The position numbers were made by a program, and so were the translations under genes. A stretch of 64,000 nucleotides of DNA, taken from positions 677,001 to 741,000 of the forward strand of contig NZ_VFPT01000001.1 of the NCBI RefSeq assembly GCF_006716865.1, written 5' to 3'. The notes under the pieces are model-generated. The model ran no database searches. It was not told the origin of the DNA and worked only from the letters and a program-made list of their open reading frames with translations. Source of the DNA: Roseinatronobacter monicus (lineage in GTDB: Bacteria > Pseudomonadota > Alphaproteobacteria > Rhodobacterales > Rhodobacteraceae). Every line of letters begins with the position of its first letter. The stretch's first letter is position 1. Below, piece after piece: positions 35,362-45,074 of this stretch.

Positions 35362-35922
35362 CTAAAAGGCTGCGCGGGCTGCATTTGTCATGGCATGATG
35401 CAGACTTTTAGCCGAGGATCGCGGCCCATAAACATGCACCCCATCTGCGCGGCAAATAACATAGCAGCCCAGATGCTCGATCACTGTGCGACGCGCAGTC
35501 CCTGTTGCCCGCCCCCCAAGGTCGAGGTTGCACAGCCGCTCGAACAGCCGCTCCAACCCGTCGCCAGAAATGTCGAATCGGACCCAAGCGTCGCTTTGCA
35601 CCGTCACGCTGGCGCAATCGCCCAAACGGGCCTTCAGGCTGGCGGCCAGATTTTCGTGGCTGTGATAGGGGGCGTCAATCATCCAGATATGCGGCCCGGT
35701 CCAGAATGCGCCCATGTGCGCCGCCTGCACATGCGCCGCGATACCGGGCAGGGGGGCGCCCAGAATATCGGCAAGTGCTGCATTGCATGCATCCTCTTGT
35801 CCAAGGCGCGCCGCGACCGAAGCCAGCGCCCAGTCCGGCGCTTCCAAAATCGTCACAGGGCCGATGGTGTCGCTCATAGGTGTGCTGCCACCAAGGGCAG
35901 TCAGGGGGGCCAGATCATGCAC
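35362..35922 (-). CDS. soxG: Sarcosine oxidase gamma subunit-like protein
   Basis: 186 residues, the small subunit of heterotetrameric sarcosine oxidase (SoxBDAG) or of the homologous N-methylglutamate dehydrogenase. Its fold is related to the folate-binding aminomethyltransferase; GPHIWMIDAP and RFDISGDGLERLFERLCNLD are recognisable. The GTG at 35922 with GAGGGAG upstream gives the expected VHDLAPLTALGG start and overlaps soxA by eight bases. Last gene of the operon, followed by a strong hairpin. Catalytic role is minor and it stabilises the complex. Family call is secure, substrate open. Confidence 0.88.
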   Translation of the reverse strand: MHDLAPLTALGGSTPMSDTIGPVTILEAPDWALASVAARLGQEDACNAALADILGAPLPGIAAHVQAAHMGAFWTGPHIWMIDAPYHSHENLAASLKARLGDCASVTVQSDAWVRFDISGDGLERLFERLCNLDLGGRATGTARRTVIEHLGCYVICRADGVHVYGPRSSAKSLHHAMTNAARAAF

Positions 35923-38863
35923 GAAGTCGTTCTCCCTCTGGGTCGATGAAATGGGCCGAGACAATCTCGACCTCGGTATCATCCCCTGTCAGGGGCGAGG
36001 CTGCGCGCAACACATCGCCCATGCGTGTCTCGCCGGATTTCAAGAAACCGATGGCGATATAGGATTGCAGATTGGGCGAATAACAGGCCGAGGTCACATA
36101 GCCCAGATCATTGGCCGCTGTCATATCCGCGCCCAGTTCCAGCAAATGCGCGCCCGCCAGAACACGCGCTTGCGGGCTCTTGGGCCGGAACCCCACCAGC
36201 CGCAAGCCGTCAGGTTCGTTCAACCCTTCGCGCCGCGACAAGACCGTGCCGATACTGTCTTTCTTGTCGCTGACCATGCGGCCCATGCCCAGATCGCGGG
36301 CGGTGGTGGTGCCGTTCAATTCATTGCCTGCGGCATGGCCCTTTTCAATGCGCATGACGCCCAAAGCTTCGGTGCCATAAGGGGTGACATCAAATTCCGC
36401 GCCTTCCTGCATCAACCGCCGGATCAGCGCATCGCCATAGCGGGTGGGCACGGCAATTTCATAGGCCAACTCACCCGAGAACGAGATGCGGAACAACCGT
36501 GCCCGCAACCCGCCACACACCGTGATCTCACCACACGTCATGAAGGGGAAAGCGTCATTCGACAGATCAAACGCAGGGTCCACGATCTTTTGCAGTAACT
36601 TGCGCGCGTTCGGGCCTGCAATCGCATATTGCGCCCATGCTTCGGTGGTCGAGATCAGTTGCACATCCATATCCGGCCACAGGCATTGGCGTGCAAATTC
36701 CATATGGCGGTAGACTGGCACAGCATTGGCAGTGGTGGTGGTGACGACGAAATGATCCTCTGCCAGACGCGCGGCGGTGCCGTCATCCATCGCGATTCCA
36801 TCCTCGCGCAGCATCAGCCCATAGCGCACGCGCCCCACGGCGAGTTTTGCAAAACCGTTACAATAGATGCGGTTCAGGAAGGCCGCAGCGTCGCGGCCCT
36901 GCACATCAATCTTGCCAAGCGTCGTCACATCGCACACCCCGACAGAGGCGCGCGTGGCCAGAACCTCGCGGTCCACACTCTCGCGCCAGTCTTTCTCGCC
37001 CGCGCGCGGGAACCATTGCGCGCGCAGCCACATGCCCGCTTCGACAAAGACAGCGCCTTGCTCGGTCGCCCATGTGTGGCTTGGGGTCAGGCGGGTAGGC
37101 TTGAAGTCACGACCCGTAGACCGCCCCGCAATCGCGCCCATCGCAACGGGCGTATAGGGGGGGCGAAAGATGGTCGTGCCGGTGGCTTGAATGCTTGCGC
37201 CCGTCAACGCGGCCATGACGGCAAGCCCGCCCATATTGGACGTTTTGCCCTGATCGGTTGCCATGCCCAGCGTCGTATAGCGTTTCAGATGCTCGACCGA
37301 GCGGAAATTTTCCTGATGCGCCAGCTTTACATCTTTGATCGTCACATCATTCTGGAAATCCAGCCATGCGCGCTTGGTGCCGCCAACATGCCAGAACGGG
37401 CTGATGTTGACCGGCGCATCCTCGGCATGCGGCAGATCGGCGGGCGTGGACGACAGGCCCAGATCAGCCAGTGCTTGCACAGCGCCCGCGGCCCCGGTGT
37501 GCAATGCGGCATGGGTGCTGAACTGCCCCGTTGCGGCACCCACAACGCGCATACCTTGTGGCAGCTCCGCGCCGGGCACAAACGCGGCAATCGCATCGTC
37601 CCAGACAGGTCGCCCGCGCTGGTGGCAGGTCAGCGACACATTCGGGTTCCAGCCGCCAGAAACCCCCAAGGCACCGACATTCAGCCTGCGGTTTTGCCCA
37701 TTGGCCAGACGCACCGTGACCGATTTCAGGCCCAACCGGCCCGCGCTGTCCGTGACCTGCGCCCCTGCCAGAACCTCGACCCCCGGCAAGCTGGGCGCAT
37801 CGGCGCGCGTGTCGATCACAGCGGCAAGTTTAACGCCAGCGGCCAAAAGGTCAGCTGCCGTGCGGTGGCCGTCGTCATTATTGGTGAACACGGCAACAGT
37901 CTCGGCGGGGCTGGCGGCCCAGCGGTTGACATAAGTGCGCAGCGCGCTTGCAGTCATGATGCCGGGGCGGTCGTTATTGGCAAAAGCGATGGGCCGCTCG
38001 ATCGCCCCTGCGCATAGCAGCGCACGTTGCGCGTAGATGCGCCACAGGATTTGTCGGGGCTTGCCAGTTTCAGGGCTGGGCAGATGGTCGGACACACGTT
38101 CCACCGCGCCATAAATGCCATGATCAAAGGCCCCGAAAATGGTCGTGCGTGGCAACAGGCGGACATTGGGCAGGCTGGCAAGCTCGACCACAGCTTGTGC
38201 GGCCCATTGCGCGCCGGCAACGTCGCCAAGCTGGAAGGTTTCGGCATTCAGCCGTCCCCCCATGCGAAAATCCTCATCCGCCAGAATGACCCGCGCGCCC
38301 GCCCGCCCTGCGGTCAGTGCGGCGGCCATACCAGAGGGTCCAGCCCCGATGATCAACAGATCGCAATGCAGAAACCCCTTGTCATAAAGGTCGGGGTCCG
38401 CCTTGGTCGTGATAGAGCCAAGACCAGCCGCGCGCCGGATGATGGGTTCATACAGCTTTTCCCAAAAAGCGGCGGGCCACATGAAGGTCTTGTAATAAAA
38501 CCCCGCTGTCAGGAAATTGGAAAAGCGGTCATTGATCGCCAGCGCGTCGAATTTCAGACTGGGCCAGGCGTTTTGGGAATTGGCCTGCAAACCATCGAAC
38601 AGCTCGATCGTGGTGGCGCGGGTGTTGGGTTCCTGCCGCCCGCCGGTGCGCAACTCGACCAGCGCATTGGGTTCTTCGCTGCCTGCGGTCAAGACACCGC
38701 GCGGGCGGTGATATTTGAACGAGCGCCCCATCAGCCGCACGCCATTGGCCAAAAGTGCCGAGGCCAGAGTATCGCCGGGATGGCCCTTGTAATACTGGCC
38801 GTCGAACCGGAAGCTGATCTTGCGTGCGCGGTCGATCTGGCCGCCTGTTGGCAATCTGCTCAT
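35915..38863 (-). CDS. soxA: Sarcosine oxidase alpha subunit-like protein
   Basis: 982 residues. The N-terminal ferredoxin-like domain (about 15-110) includes RFDGQYYKGHPGDTLASALL. The dinucleotide-binding domain (about 165-470) opens LLIIGAGPSGMAAALTAGRA. The C-terminal region (about 610-982) is a glycine-cleavage T-protein-like folate domain with GAVFVEAGMWLRAQWFPRAG and FSGELAYEIAVPTRYGDAL. The complex oxidises the N-methyl group and hands it to tetrahydrofolate. Overlaps soxD by four bases (ATGA). The same architecture is found in MgdC of N-methylglutamate dehydrogenase, so the substrate could be sarcosine or N-methylglutamate. Identification as a SoxA-type protein is secure. Confidence 0.93.
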   Translation of the reverse strand: MSRLPTGGQIDRARKISFRFDGQYYKGHPGDTLASALLANGVRLMGRSFKYHRPRGVLTAGSEEPNALVELRTGGRQEPNTRATTIELFDGLQANSQNAWPSLKFDALAINDRFSNFLTAGFYYKTFMWPAAFWEKLYEPIIRRAAGLGSITTKADPDLYDKGFLHCDLLIIGAGPSGMAAALTAGRAGARVILADEDFRMGGRLNAETFQLGDVAGAQWAAQAVVELASLPNVRLLPRTTIFGAFDHGIYGAVERVSDHLPSPETGKPRQILWRIYAQRALLCAGAIERPIAFANNDRPGIMTASALRTYVNRWAASPAETVAVFTNNDDGHRTAADLLAAGVKLAAVIDTRADAPSLPGVEVLAGAQVTDSAGRLGLKSVTVRLANGQNRRLNVGALGVSGGWNPNVSLTCHQRGRPVWDDAIAAFVPGAELPQGMRVVGAATGQFSTHAALHTGAAGAVQALADLGLSSTPADLPHAEDAPVNISPFWHVGGTKRAWLDFQNDVTIKDVKLAHQENFRSVEHLKRYTTLGMATDQGKTSNMGGLAVMAALTGASIQATGTTIFRPPYTPVAMGAIAGRSTGRDFKPTRLTPSHTWATEQGAVFVEAGMWLRAQWFPRAGEKDWRESVDREVLATRASVGVCDVTTLGKIDVQGRDAAAFLNRIYCNGFAKLAVGRVRYGLMLREDGIAMDDGTAARLAEDHFVVTTTTANAVPVYRHMEFARQCLWPDMDVQLISTTEAWAQYAIAGPNARKLLQKIVDPAFDLSNDAFPFMTCGEITVCGGLRARLFRISFSGELAYEIAVPTRYGDALIRRLMQEGAEFDVTPYGTEALGVMRIEKGHAAGNELNGTTTARDLGMGRMVSDKKDSIGTVLSRREGLNEPDGLRLVGFRPKSPQARVLAGAHLLELGADMTAANDLGYVTSACYSPNLQSYIAIGFLKSGETRMGDVLRAASPLTGDDTEVEIVSAHFIDPEGERLRA

Positions 38864-39147
38864 GCGCTGCGCCCCGAATTGCGCGCAACATCGCGCGCCA
38901 GTTCAACATTGGTGATCTCATGGGTTACGGTATTGCGCGTGACCACCAGCCAAGAGCGGTCACCCTGCTCATGGAACCACAATTCGCGGTGCAAGCCCGC
39001 TGGATTGTCACGCAGATAATCGTAGTCGAAAAACGCCGCTTCTGCGCCCGCAGCCATGCCATCGGGGCGGTCAATCAGGCGGGCGTCGCCCAAATAGGTG
39101 AATTCCTGCGCATCACAGGGGCCAAGCAATGGGTGGTTGATAATCAT
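38860..39147 (-). CDS. soxD: Sarcosine oxidase delta subunit-like protein
   Basis: 95 residues, small metal-binding subunit of the SoxBDAG complex. The family start MIINHPLLGPCDAQEFTYLG is obtained from ATG 39147 with AAAGGGGG upstream; the open frame reaching 39207 begins inside the dispersed motif and is rejected. LWFHEQGDRSWLVVTRNTVT is the conserved C-terminal part. In the known zinc site of heterotetrameric enzymes Cys and His from this subunit bind metal. It lies 85 bases behind soxB and overlaps soxA by four bases. Secure as to family. Confidence 0.9.
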   Translation of the reverse strand: MIINHPLLGPCDAQEFTYLGDARLIDRPDGMAAGAEAAFFDYDYLRDNPAGLHRELWFHEQGDRSWLVVTRNTVTHEITNVELARDVARNSGRSA

Positions 39148-39192
39148 GCGCGCCCCCTTTGGCGGCTGGTCCCGGTGGTGGCCGTGGAATTT

Positions 39193-39212
39193 GAGTATTT
39201 TCGGCAAGAAAA
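39193..39212 (-). repeat. Dispersed post-stop motif, copy 2 (soxB-soxD gap)
   Basis: Minus strand TTTTCTTGCCGAAAATACTC, starting 20 bases past the soxB stop, inside the only sizable gap of the sox operon. It differs from copies 1 and 3 in the middle bases and lacks their CCGCCGGAGG tail. Confidence 0.75.
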
Positions 39213-39232
39213 TGGCAACATGTGCTGCGCCC

Positions 39233-40483
39233 TTAATGCAGGTTGGGCTGCGCGCCCATACCTTTTTCGTCGATCATGCGGCCCTTCTCGAAGCGGTCAA
39301 AACGATAGGCGGCGGCGGTCGGGTGCGGGGTGTCGGTGGTCAGAAGATGGGCAAAACACCAGCCCGAGGCAGGCGTGGCCTTGAACCCGCCATAACACCA
39401 GCCGCCGTTGAAATAGAGCCCGTCAATATGGGTGCGGTCGATGATGGGCGAGCCGTCCATGCTCATGTCCATCACGCCGCCCCACATGCGCAGCAGACGC
39501 ACGCGGCCAAGGCCGGGAAAGAGCGCCATGCCCCCCTCAATCACATCTTCGACGACGGCCAGATTGCCGCGCTGGGCGTAGGAGTTGTAGCCGTCGATAT
39601 CGCCGCCAAAGACCAGACCGCCCTTATCGGACTGGCTGCAATAGAAATGGCCTGCGCCAAAGGTGATGACGCCGGGCAGGACGGGCTTTAACCCTTCCGA
39701 GACGAAGGCTTGCAACACATGGCTTTCAATCGGCAGGCGCATTCCGGCCTGAGCCATGACGCGGCTGGAATTGCCCGCAACTGCAACGCCGACTTTGCCT
39801 GCCCCGATGAAGCCGCGCGATGTCTCGACGCCAAGGCATTGGCCGTTCTCGATGCGAAAGCCTGTCACTTCGCAATTCTGGATGATATCGACCCCGAGGC
39901 TGTCGGCCCCGCGCGCATAGCCCCAAGCGACTGCGTCATGGCGCACAGTGCCGCCGCGCCGCTGTGCCAGACCGCCCTTGATGGGAAATCGTGCATCGTT
40001 GAAATTGAGGAACGGGTATTCGCGGCGCACTTGCTCCGCGCTGAGCAGTTCGGCATCGGCCCCGTTCAGCATCATCGCATTGCCGCGCCGGATATAGGCA
40101 TCGCGCTGGGCATCCGAATGGATCAGGTTCAGAATGCCGCGCTGGCTGACCATGGCGTTATAGTTGAAATCCTGCTCCAGCCCTTCCCACAGCTTGAGCG
40201 AGAACTCGTAAAACGGCTCATTGCCATCAAGCATGTAATTCGAGCGGATGATCGTGGTGTTGCGCCCGACATTGCCGCCGCCGATCCAGCCTTTCTCGAT
40301 AACCGCGATATTGCTCTGGCGGAACTCTTTGGCAAGATAATAGGCCGTTGCCAGACCGTGGCCGCCGCCGCCAATGATGATGATGTCGTATTTCGGCTTT
40401 GGCTGCGGATCGCGCCAGGCTGGTGTCCAGCCCTTATGACCGGTCAACGCTTCCTTGATGACGCGAAATCCTGAATAGCGCAT
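39233..40483 (-). CDS. soxB: Sarcosine oxidase beta subunit-like flavoprotein
   Basis: 416 residues, FAD amine oxidase that carries out the dehydrogenation of the N-methyl substrate. Dinucleotide motif IIIIGGGGHGLATAYYLAKE (about 34-53), DxG-like region near the C-terminus (LYFNGGWCYGGFKATPASGW, about 370-389), and RYSGFRVIKEALTGHKGW at the N-terminus as in heterotetrameric enzymes. Leads the operon soxB-soxD-soxA-soxG. The gap to lexA (319 bases) holds its promoter. No serine hydroxymethyltransferase or formyl-THF deformylase gene, frequent companions of true sarcosine oxidase, lies nearby. Confidence 0.92.
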   Translation of the reverse strand: MRYSGFRVIKEALTGHKGWTPAWRDPQPKPKYDIIIIGGGGHGLATAYYLAKEFRQSNIAVIEKGWIGGGNVGRNTTIIRSNYMLDGNEPFYEFSLKLWEGLEQDFNYNAMVSQRGILNLIHSDAQRDAYIRRGNAMMLNGADAELLSAEQVRREYPFLNFNDARFPIKGGLAQRRGGTVRHDAVAWGYARGADSLGVDIIQNCEVTGFRIENGQCLGVETSRGFIGAGKVGVAVAGNSSRVMAQAGMRLPIESHVLQAFVSEGLKPVLPGVITFGAGHFYCSQSDKGGLVFGGDIDGYNSYAQRGNLAVVEDVIEGGMALFPGLGRVRLLRMWGGVMDMSMDGSPIIDRTHIDGLYFNGGWCYGGFKATPASGWCFAHLLTTDTPHPTAAAYRFDRFEKGRMIDEKGMGAQPNLH

Positions 40484-40802
40484 GCTGTGCTCTCCTTGCC
40501 GGGGCCAGAGATAGCAAATAATCCGAATATCGCTTTGCTTGAATCGGACATGGGTGTCACCGGATGCGACACTGGCCTGACAAATTCGCAGTCATCAGGG
40601 CGGGCAGGGGCCATGAGAGGCGCAACATGTTGGCTGTGCACATGTCTTGAGCTGGTGCTTGATGCGACGCGCAGCCGCAGCTCGCGTCGCACCATCCAAG
40701 ATGGTCGATCTGCGACATTTGCACTGGTGCCGTTGTGGCGGCACCTTCTGCATCGGGCTTGTGCCATCGCTGGCGCAGGCGGTTATCTGGAATGGACCGC
40801 TG
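40484..40802. other. 319-base gap between lexA and soxB
   Basis: No convincing gene. It must hold the soxB promoter. One imperfect hairpin is seen: TGCGACGCG at 40663-40671 paired with 40683-40691, possibly ending the trp-moa-lexA transcript. In many Rhodobacteraceae comEC follows lexA, and I see no recognisable remnant of it here. Confidence 0.5.
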
Positions 40803-41495
40803 TCAGTAGCTGCGGATCAGACCAACCAGCCGCCCCTGAACCTGCACTTGGTCATCCCGCAGCAGGCGTGTTTCATAGGCCGCATTGGCAGCTTCCAGCG
40901 CGATCATGCCATTCTGGCGGCGAAATTTTTTCAATGTTGCTTCCAGTCCATCGACAAGGGCCACAACGATATCGCCATTATCAGCCGTGTCCTGTTCGCG
41001 GATGACAACGATATCGCCGTCATTGATGCCCAGATCAATCATCGAGTCGCCCTGCACCTCCAGCGCATAATGGCTGGAGCGGCCGCGCAACATGCTGGCG
41101 GGAACCGAGATGTCGTTGACCACTGCGCTGATCGCCTCGATCGGGGTGCCGGCTGCGATGCGGCCCATGATCGGCAGGCTGAGCGAGGATGCGTCCACAG
41201 GCAGGGCTTGCGCAGGTGGAGCTGGTTTTTCGGTGGCACCGCCGTCAATAACTTTGGCTTCAAATCCCTGCTTTTGCAGCGCGTCGGGCAATTTCAACAC
41301 TTCGATTGCGCGGGCGCGGTGATGCATGCGCCGAATGAAACCCCGTTCTTCCAGTGCTGTGATAAGTCGGTGAATGCCGGATTTCGAGCGCAGATCGAGG
41401 GCATCTTTCATCTCGTCAAATGATGGGGCAACCCCGTCTGTTTCCATGCGTGTATGTATAAGCTTGAGAAGTTCAATCTGCTTGCGTGTCAACAC
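40803..41495 (-). CDS. lexA: SOS-response repressor LexA
   Basis: 230 residues. N-terminal winged helix (1-65, [20 protein letters not shown]), a linker of Ala/Pro, then the S24 self-cleaving domain. The cleavage bond is Ala115-Gly116 in [11 protein letters not shown], the nucleophile Ser151 in QGDSMIDLG and the general base near Lys189 in ATLKKF. Binds GTTC-N7-GTTC, and exactly such a site lies 46 bases upstream of its start. Follows moeA on the same strand with its own control region. Represses DNA repair genes until RecA-stimulated cleavage. Secure. Confidence 0.97.
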   Translation of the reverse strand: MLTRKQIELLKLIHTRMETDGVAPSFDEMKDALDLRSKSGIHRLITALEERGFIRRMHHRARAIEVLKLPDALQKQGFEAKVIDGGATEKPAPPAQALPVDASSLSLPIMGRIAAGTPIEAISAVVNDISVPASMLRGRSSHYALEVQGDSMIDLGINDGDIVVIREQDTADNGDIVVALVDGLEATLKKFRRQNGMIALEAANAAYETRLLRDDQVQVQGRLVGLIRSY

Positions 41496-41540
41496 TGCGC
41501 GCCCCCCGGCTATGGTTTTGTCCCAAATTACGGTAGCAAT

Positions 41541-41555
41541 GTTCTATCTATGTTC
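41541..41555. promoter_or_regulatory. Alphaproteobacterial SOS box in front of lexA
   Basis: GTTCTATCTATGTTC: a perfect GTTC-N7-GTTC direct repeat, the LexA operator of Alphaproteobacteria. It sits 46 bases upstream of lexA, between lexA and the moeA stop at 41575, implying a separate, LexA-autoregulated lexA promoter. Confidence 0.9.
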
Positions 41556-41574
41556 TGCGCCTGTGTCAACTGTT

Positions 41575-42747
41575 TCACACAAGGATATACCGCATTTGTT
41601 CACCGGCCTTGCGGGCACCGTCGCCTGCGGGATGGATCAGCAGCGCATCAGCCTGACACAACACGCCCAAAAGCGCGCTGTCCTGATCGGGGTGGGGCGC
41701 AATCGTGCCACCGGGGCCAAGGGTGGCGCGCATGTAATGCGTGCGCGGGCCATTGGCGGGCAGGTCACAGGCCAGCGTGGCGGTTGCACTGTGCATCGGA
41801 TAGGCCCCAAGCCCCTGCATCGCGCGCAGGGCAGGGCGCATGAACAGATGCCCGCACACGATTGAGGAGACGGGATTTCCGGGCAGGCCCAACAACAAGG
41901 CCCCTTCCAGACGTCCGGCCATCAGCGGTTTGCCGGGGCGCATGGCAACCTTGTAGAAGGCGCGGCTGGCCCCCATGGCGTGCGTGACCGGCCCGACAAG
42001 GTCGTGATCGCCGACTGACGCGCCGCCAATGGTGACAATCATGTCGGCATCTGCGGCGAGGTCCAGCACGGCGCGCAGGCTGGCCTCATTATCGCGGGCG
42101 ATGGGCAGGATGCGTGCGCGTGCGCCCTCTGCCTCGGCCATGGCTTTGAGCGCGAAGGCGTTGGAGGCGATGATCTGATCGGGCTTCGGGTCTTCGCCGG
42201 GCATGACCAATTCGTCCCCGGTGGCGATAATTGCGACATCGGGGCGGCGGCTGACGTGCGCATTGGCGCAGTTCATTGCTGCCAGCCATGCCAACTCTGA
42301 CGGGCGCAGGCGGCGCGGTGCGCTGATCTGGTCGCCAGCGCTGAAATCCGTGCCTTGGGGGCGGATGTGGCGCGCAGCCACGCGGTCTTCGGTCAGGGTG
42401 ATCGTGTCACCGTCGCGCGTGACATCTTCTTGAATGACCACGCAGTCAGCACCTTCTGGCACGGGCGCCCCTGTGAAGATGCGCACGGCCTCGCCTGTGC
42501 CCACACGGCCTGCAAATGCGTGGCCTGCCGCGGCTTCGCCGATGACGCGGTAGCTGGTCTGGGGCGATGTCGCAGCAGAGAGGGCATAGCCATCCATCGC
42601 CGCCGCCGCGAATGGGGGCTGGTCGCGCTGCGCCGTGACAGGTGCGCGCAACACGCGGCCCGAGGCCTGTGCAAGTGCGACCTGCTCTGTGCCCAAGGGC
42701 GTAATTAACGCAAAGACATGTGTCAGCGCCTCTTCGACCGAGATCAT
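41575..42747 (-). CDS. moeA: Molybdopterin molybdenumtransferase MoeA
   Basis: Inserts molybdate into adenylylated molybdopterin in the last step of cofactor synthesis. 390 residues. Signature stretches: [13 protein letters not shown] (about 39-51), [15 protein letters not shown] (about 92), and the MoCF-binding core [15 protein letters not shown] (about 233-248), which replaces the usual GGxSxGxxD. The C-terminal domain IV follows (about 320-390). Overlaps moaC by four bases (ATGA), and its end is 80 bases before lexA. In keeping with the Rhodobacteraceae order trp-moaC-moeA-lexA. Secure. Confidence 0.96.
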   Translation of the reverse strand: MISVEEALTHVFALITPLGTEQVALAQASGRVLRAPVTAQRDQPPFAAAAMDGYALSAATSPQTSYRVIGEAAAGHAFAGRVGTGEAVRIFTGAPVPEGADCVVIQEDVTRDGDTITLTEDRVAARHIRPQGTDFSAGDQISAPRRLRPSELAWLAAMNCANAHVSRRPDVAIIATGDELVMPGEDPKPDQIIASNAFALKAMAEAEGARARILPIARDNEASLRAVLDLAADADMIVTIGGASVGDHDLVGPVTHAMGASRAFYKVAMRPGKPLMAGRLEGALLLGLPGNPVSSIVCGHLFMRPALRAMQGLGAYPMHSATATLACDLPANGPRTHYMRATLGPGGTIAPHPDQDSALLGVLCQADALLIHPAGDGARKAGEQMRYILV

Positions 42748-43223
42748 GGCTGCACCTGATAGCGGCCAGATTTGCCGCCATCTTTCAACACGACGCGCGT
42801 GGCGGTGATGGTCATGGATTTTTCGGCGGCTTTGAGCATGTCATAGATTGTCAACGCAGCAACAGAGGCGGCGGTCAGCGCCTCCATCTCGACGCCGGTC
42901 TGGCCGGTGGTGCGCACTTCGGCGCGGATACGCACACCGGGCAAGGTTTCATCGGGTGTCAGGTCCACCGAGACTTTGGTGATGGGCAGCGGATGACAGA
43001 GCGGGATCAGGTCTGCGCAGCGTTTGGCCCCCATGATCCCTGCAAGTCGCGCGACGCCCAGAACATCGCCCTTTTTGGCGCGGCCTTCTGTAATCAATGC
43101 CAGTGTTTCGGGCAGCATCTGCACGGCACTTTCGGCGACAGCCACACGCGCGGTATGCGACTTTTGCGACACGTCAACCATGTGAGCGTGCCCCTCAGCG
43201 TCAAAATGTGTCAGTTTTTCCAC
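42744..43223 (-). CDS. moaC: Cyclic pyranopterin monophosphate synthase MoaC
   Basis: Second enzyme of molybdenum cofactor synthesis. 159 residues from GTG 43223, one base after the trpC stop; an open frame extends further but overlaps trpC out of homology. Signature [20 protein letters not shown] (about 47-66) and [12 protein letters not shown] carry the conserved Lys, Asp and His of the active site, and [20 protein letters not shown] completes the core. Physically coupled to trpC and moeA, an arrangement conserved in this family but without a known metabolic reason. Secure. Confidence 0.96.
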   Translation of the reverse strand: MEKLTHFDAEGHAHMVDVSQKSHTARVAVAESAVQMLPETLALITEGRAKKGDVLGVARLAGIMGAKRCADLIPLCHPLPITKVSVDLTPDETLPGVRIRAEVRTTGQTGVEMEALTAASVAALTIYDMLKAAEKSMTITATRVVLKDGGKSGRYQVQP

Positions 43224-43224
43224 A

Positions 43225-44034
43225 TTACACCTGTTCTGGCTGAAGGGGGTTGGCCAGCAGAGTACGGGTGGCTTGGGCCACATCGGGCTGGCGCATCAGG
43301 CTTTCGCCAATCAGGAAACTGCGCGCGCCGTACCCCGCCAGATCGGCCAGATCGGCGGGGGTGTATATGCCGCTCTCCGCGATCAGCATTTTACCCTGTG
43401 GCACAAGGCGCGATAACTGGCGCGTGGTGTCCAGTGTCACGTCAAATGTGTTCAGGTTGCGATTGTTGATCCCCAGAAGGGGCGAGTCCAGCGCCAAGGC
43501 GCGGTCCAGTTCTGCCGCATCATGCACTTCGACCAGCACATCCATGCCCCATGCGACCGCGGCCTGTTCCAGTTCCTGCGCCTGCGCGTCAGAGACAGAG
43601 GCCATGATGATCAGAATGCAATCGGCATGCAGCGCGCGGGCCTCGGCCACCTGATAGGTGTCATACATGAAATCCTTGCGCAGCGCGGGCAATGTGGTGG
43701 CCGTGCGCGCAGCAGTCAAAAAGCTGTCAGCGCCTTGAAAGCTGGGGGTGTCGGTCAGCACGCTCAGACAGGTCGCTCCGCCTTGTTCATAGGCGCGGGC
43801 CAATGCAGGCGGGTCGAAATCGGCGCGGATCAACCCCTTGGAAGGGCTGGCTTTCTTGATCTCGGCAATCAGCCCGTAGCCGGTGGTTTCAGCCTTGCGC
43901 AAGGCGGCGGCAAAGCCGCGTGGGGTGGGGGCATGGCGTGCCGCGTCCTCTACATCTGACAGCGCGCGCGCGGCCTTTCGGTCCGCGATTTCTTGCAATT
44001 TGTAGCTTTTGATCTTGTCGAGAATGGTGGCCAT
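43225..44034 (-). CDS. trpC: Indole-3-glycerol phosphate synthase
   Basis: Fourth step of tryptophan synthesis. 269-residue TIM barrel. Motifs: [20 protein letters not shown] (about 57-77) with the catalytic Lys, [20 protein letters not shown] (about 118), [12 protein letters not shown] (about 183-194) and [12 protein letters not shown] (about 214). Monofunctional, not fused to TrpF. Follows trpD after 20 bases and is directly followed by moaC. Secure. Confidence 0.97.
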   Translation of the reverse strand: MATILDKIKSYKLQEIADRKAARALSDVEDAARHAPTPRGFAAALRKAETTGYGLIAEIKKASPSKGLIRADFDPPALARAYEQGGATCLSVLTDTPSFQGADSFLTAARTATTLPALRKDFMYDTYQVAEARALHADCILIIMASVSDAQAQELEQAAVAWGMDVLVEVHDAAELDRALALDSPLLGINNRNLNTFDVTLDTTRQLSRLVPQGKMLIAESGIYTPADLADLAGYGARSFLIGESLMRQPDVAQATRTLLANPLQPEQV

Positions 44035-44054
44035 GGCTGTGGTCTTTCCGAAAT

Positions 44055-45074
44055 TCAGGCAGTTACAGGGCTGATGCGGGCAAGTATCTCGACCGCGCGC
44101 ATCGCGGCACCAGAGGCAAGGCTTTCGCGTGCACGCTCCACCCCTTCATTCAACGCGATGGCCTTGCCCGCGATCACCAACGCAGCGGCAGAATTCAGCA
44201 AGACAGCATCGCGGTAGGCAGGGCGGCCCGCACCTTGCAGCACCGCGCGCAGTTCGCGGGCGTTTTCATCTGGCGCACCGCCCAGCAAATCCTCAAACTT
44301 GTGCACGGGCAGGCCCGCATCCTCGGGGTGCAGGGTGAACTCGCGCAATGCGCCCGCTTCCAGCGCCACGACAGCACTTTCAGCGGCAATCGACAGCTCG
44401 TCCGTGCCATCGCCGCCATGCACCAGCCACGCGCGCTCGGTCCCAAGGGCGCGCAGTGTTTCGGCCATAGGGCGCAGCAGATCGGTCGAGAATGCGCCAG
44501 TCAGTTGGTATTTCACCCCTGCCGGGTTGGTCAGTGGTCCGAGTATGTTGAAAATGGTGCGCGTGCCCAATTCCATACGCACAGGGCCGACATGGCGCAT
44601 GGCGGGGTGGTGCATTGGGGCCATCATAAAGCCGATCCCGGCCTCGTTCAGGGCTTGTTCAACCACCGATGCGCCGACCATAACGTCAATGCCCAAAGCC
44701 CCTAGCGCATCTGCCGCGCCAGACTTTGATGACAGGTTGCGATTGCCATGCTTGGCCACCGGCACGCCCGCGCCTGCGACCACAAAGGCCGTCGCGGTCG
44801 AGATGTTCAGCGTGCCCTTGCCATCGCCGCCTGTGCCGACAATGTCCATCGCCCCTTCGGGCGCGCGGACCTTGACGCATTTGGCGCGCATCACGCTGGC
44901 TGCGGCGGCATATTCATCTACGGTTTCGCCGCGTGTGCGCAGGGCCATTAGAAAACCGCCCGTCTGCGCAGGCGTGGCTTGGCCTTCAAACAACAGGTTG
45001 AACGCGGCCTCTGCCTCTGCCCGTGTCAGAGCGCGGGTGGCGGCAATGCCGATCAGGGGTTTGAGGTCATCCAT
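44055..45074 (-). CDS. trpD: Anthranilate phosphoribosyltransferase
   Basis: Transfers phosphoribosyl to anthranilate. 339 residues. Phosphate-binding [19 protein letters not shown] (about 82-100), [20 protein letters not shown] (about 108-127), and the metal-binding [13 protein letters not shown] region are all present. [20 protein letters not shown] matches the anthranilate-channel segment. It shares one base with the trpG stop (TAATG), so translation is coupled. Part of trpGDC; trpE is not in this cluster. Secure. Confidence 0.97.
   Translation of the reverse strand: MDDLKPLIGIAATRALTRAEAEAAFNLLFEGQATPAQTGGFLMALRTRGETVDEYAAAASVMRAKCVKVRAPEGAMDIVGTGGDGKGTLNISTATAFVVAGAGVPVAKHGNRNLSSKSGAADALGALGIDVMVGASVVEQALNEAGIGFMMAPMHHPAMRHVGPVRMELGTRTIFNILGPLTNPAGVKYQLTGAFSTDLLRPMAETLRALGTERAWLVHGGDGTDELSIAAESAVVALEAGALREFTLHPEDAGLPVHKFEDLLGGAPDENARELRAVLQGAGRPAYRDAVLLNSAAALVIAGKAIALNEGVERARESLASGAAMRAVEILARISPVTA

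Noticed and set aside
36629..38017. Plus-strand open frame of 462 codons opposite soxA
   Set aside because: Same reason: antisense shadow with no recognisable motif; soxA is conserved along the full length.
38860..39207. TTG start giving SoxD 20 extra residues
   Set aside because: The extension starts inside the dispersed 20-base motif, while ATG 39147 has a strong ribosome site and the family N-terminus.
40444..40767. Possible remnant of comEC or small gene between lexA and soxB
   Set aside because: I compared both strands with what I know of ComEC ends and saw no match; Cys/Arg-rich composition is typical of non-coding GC-rich DNA.
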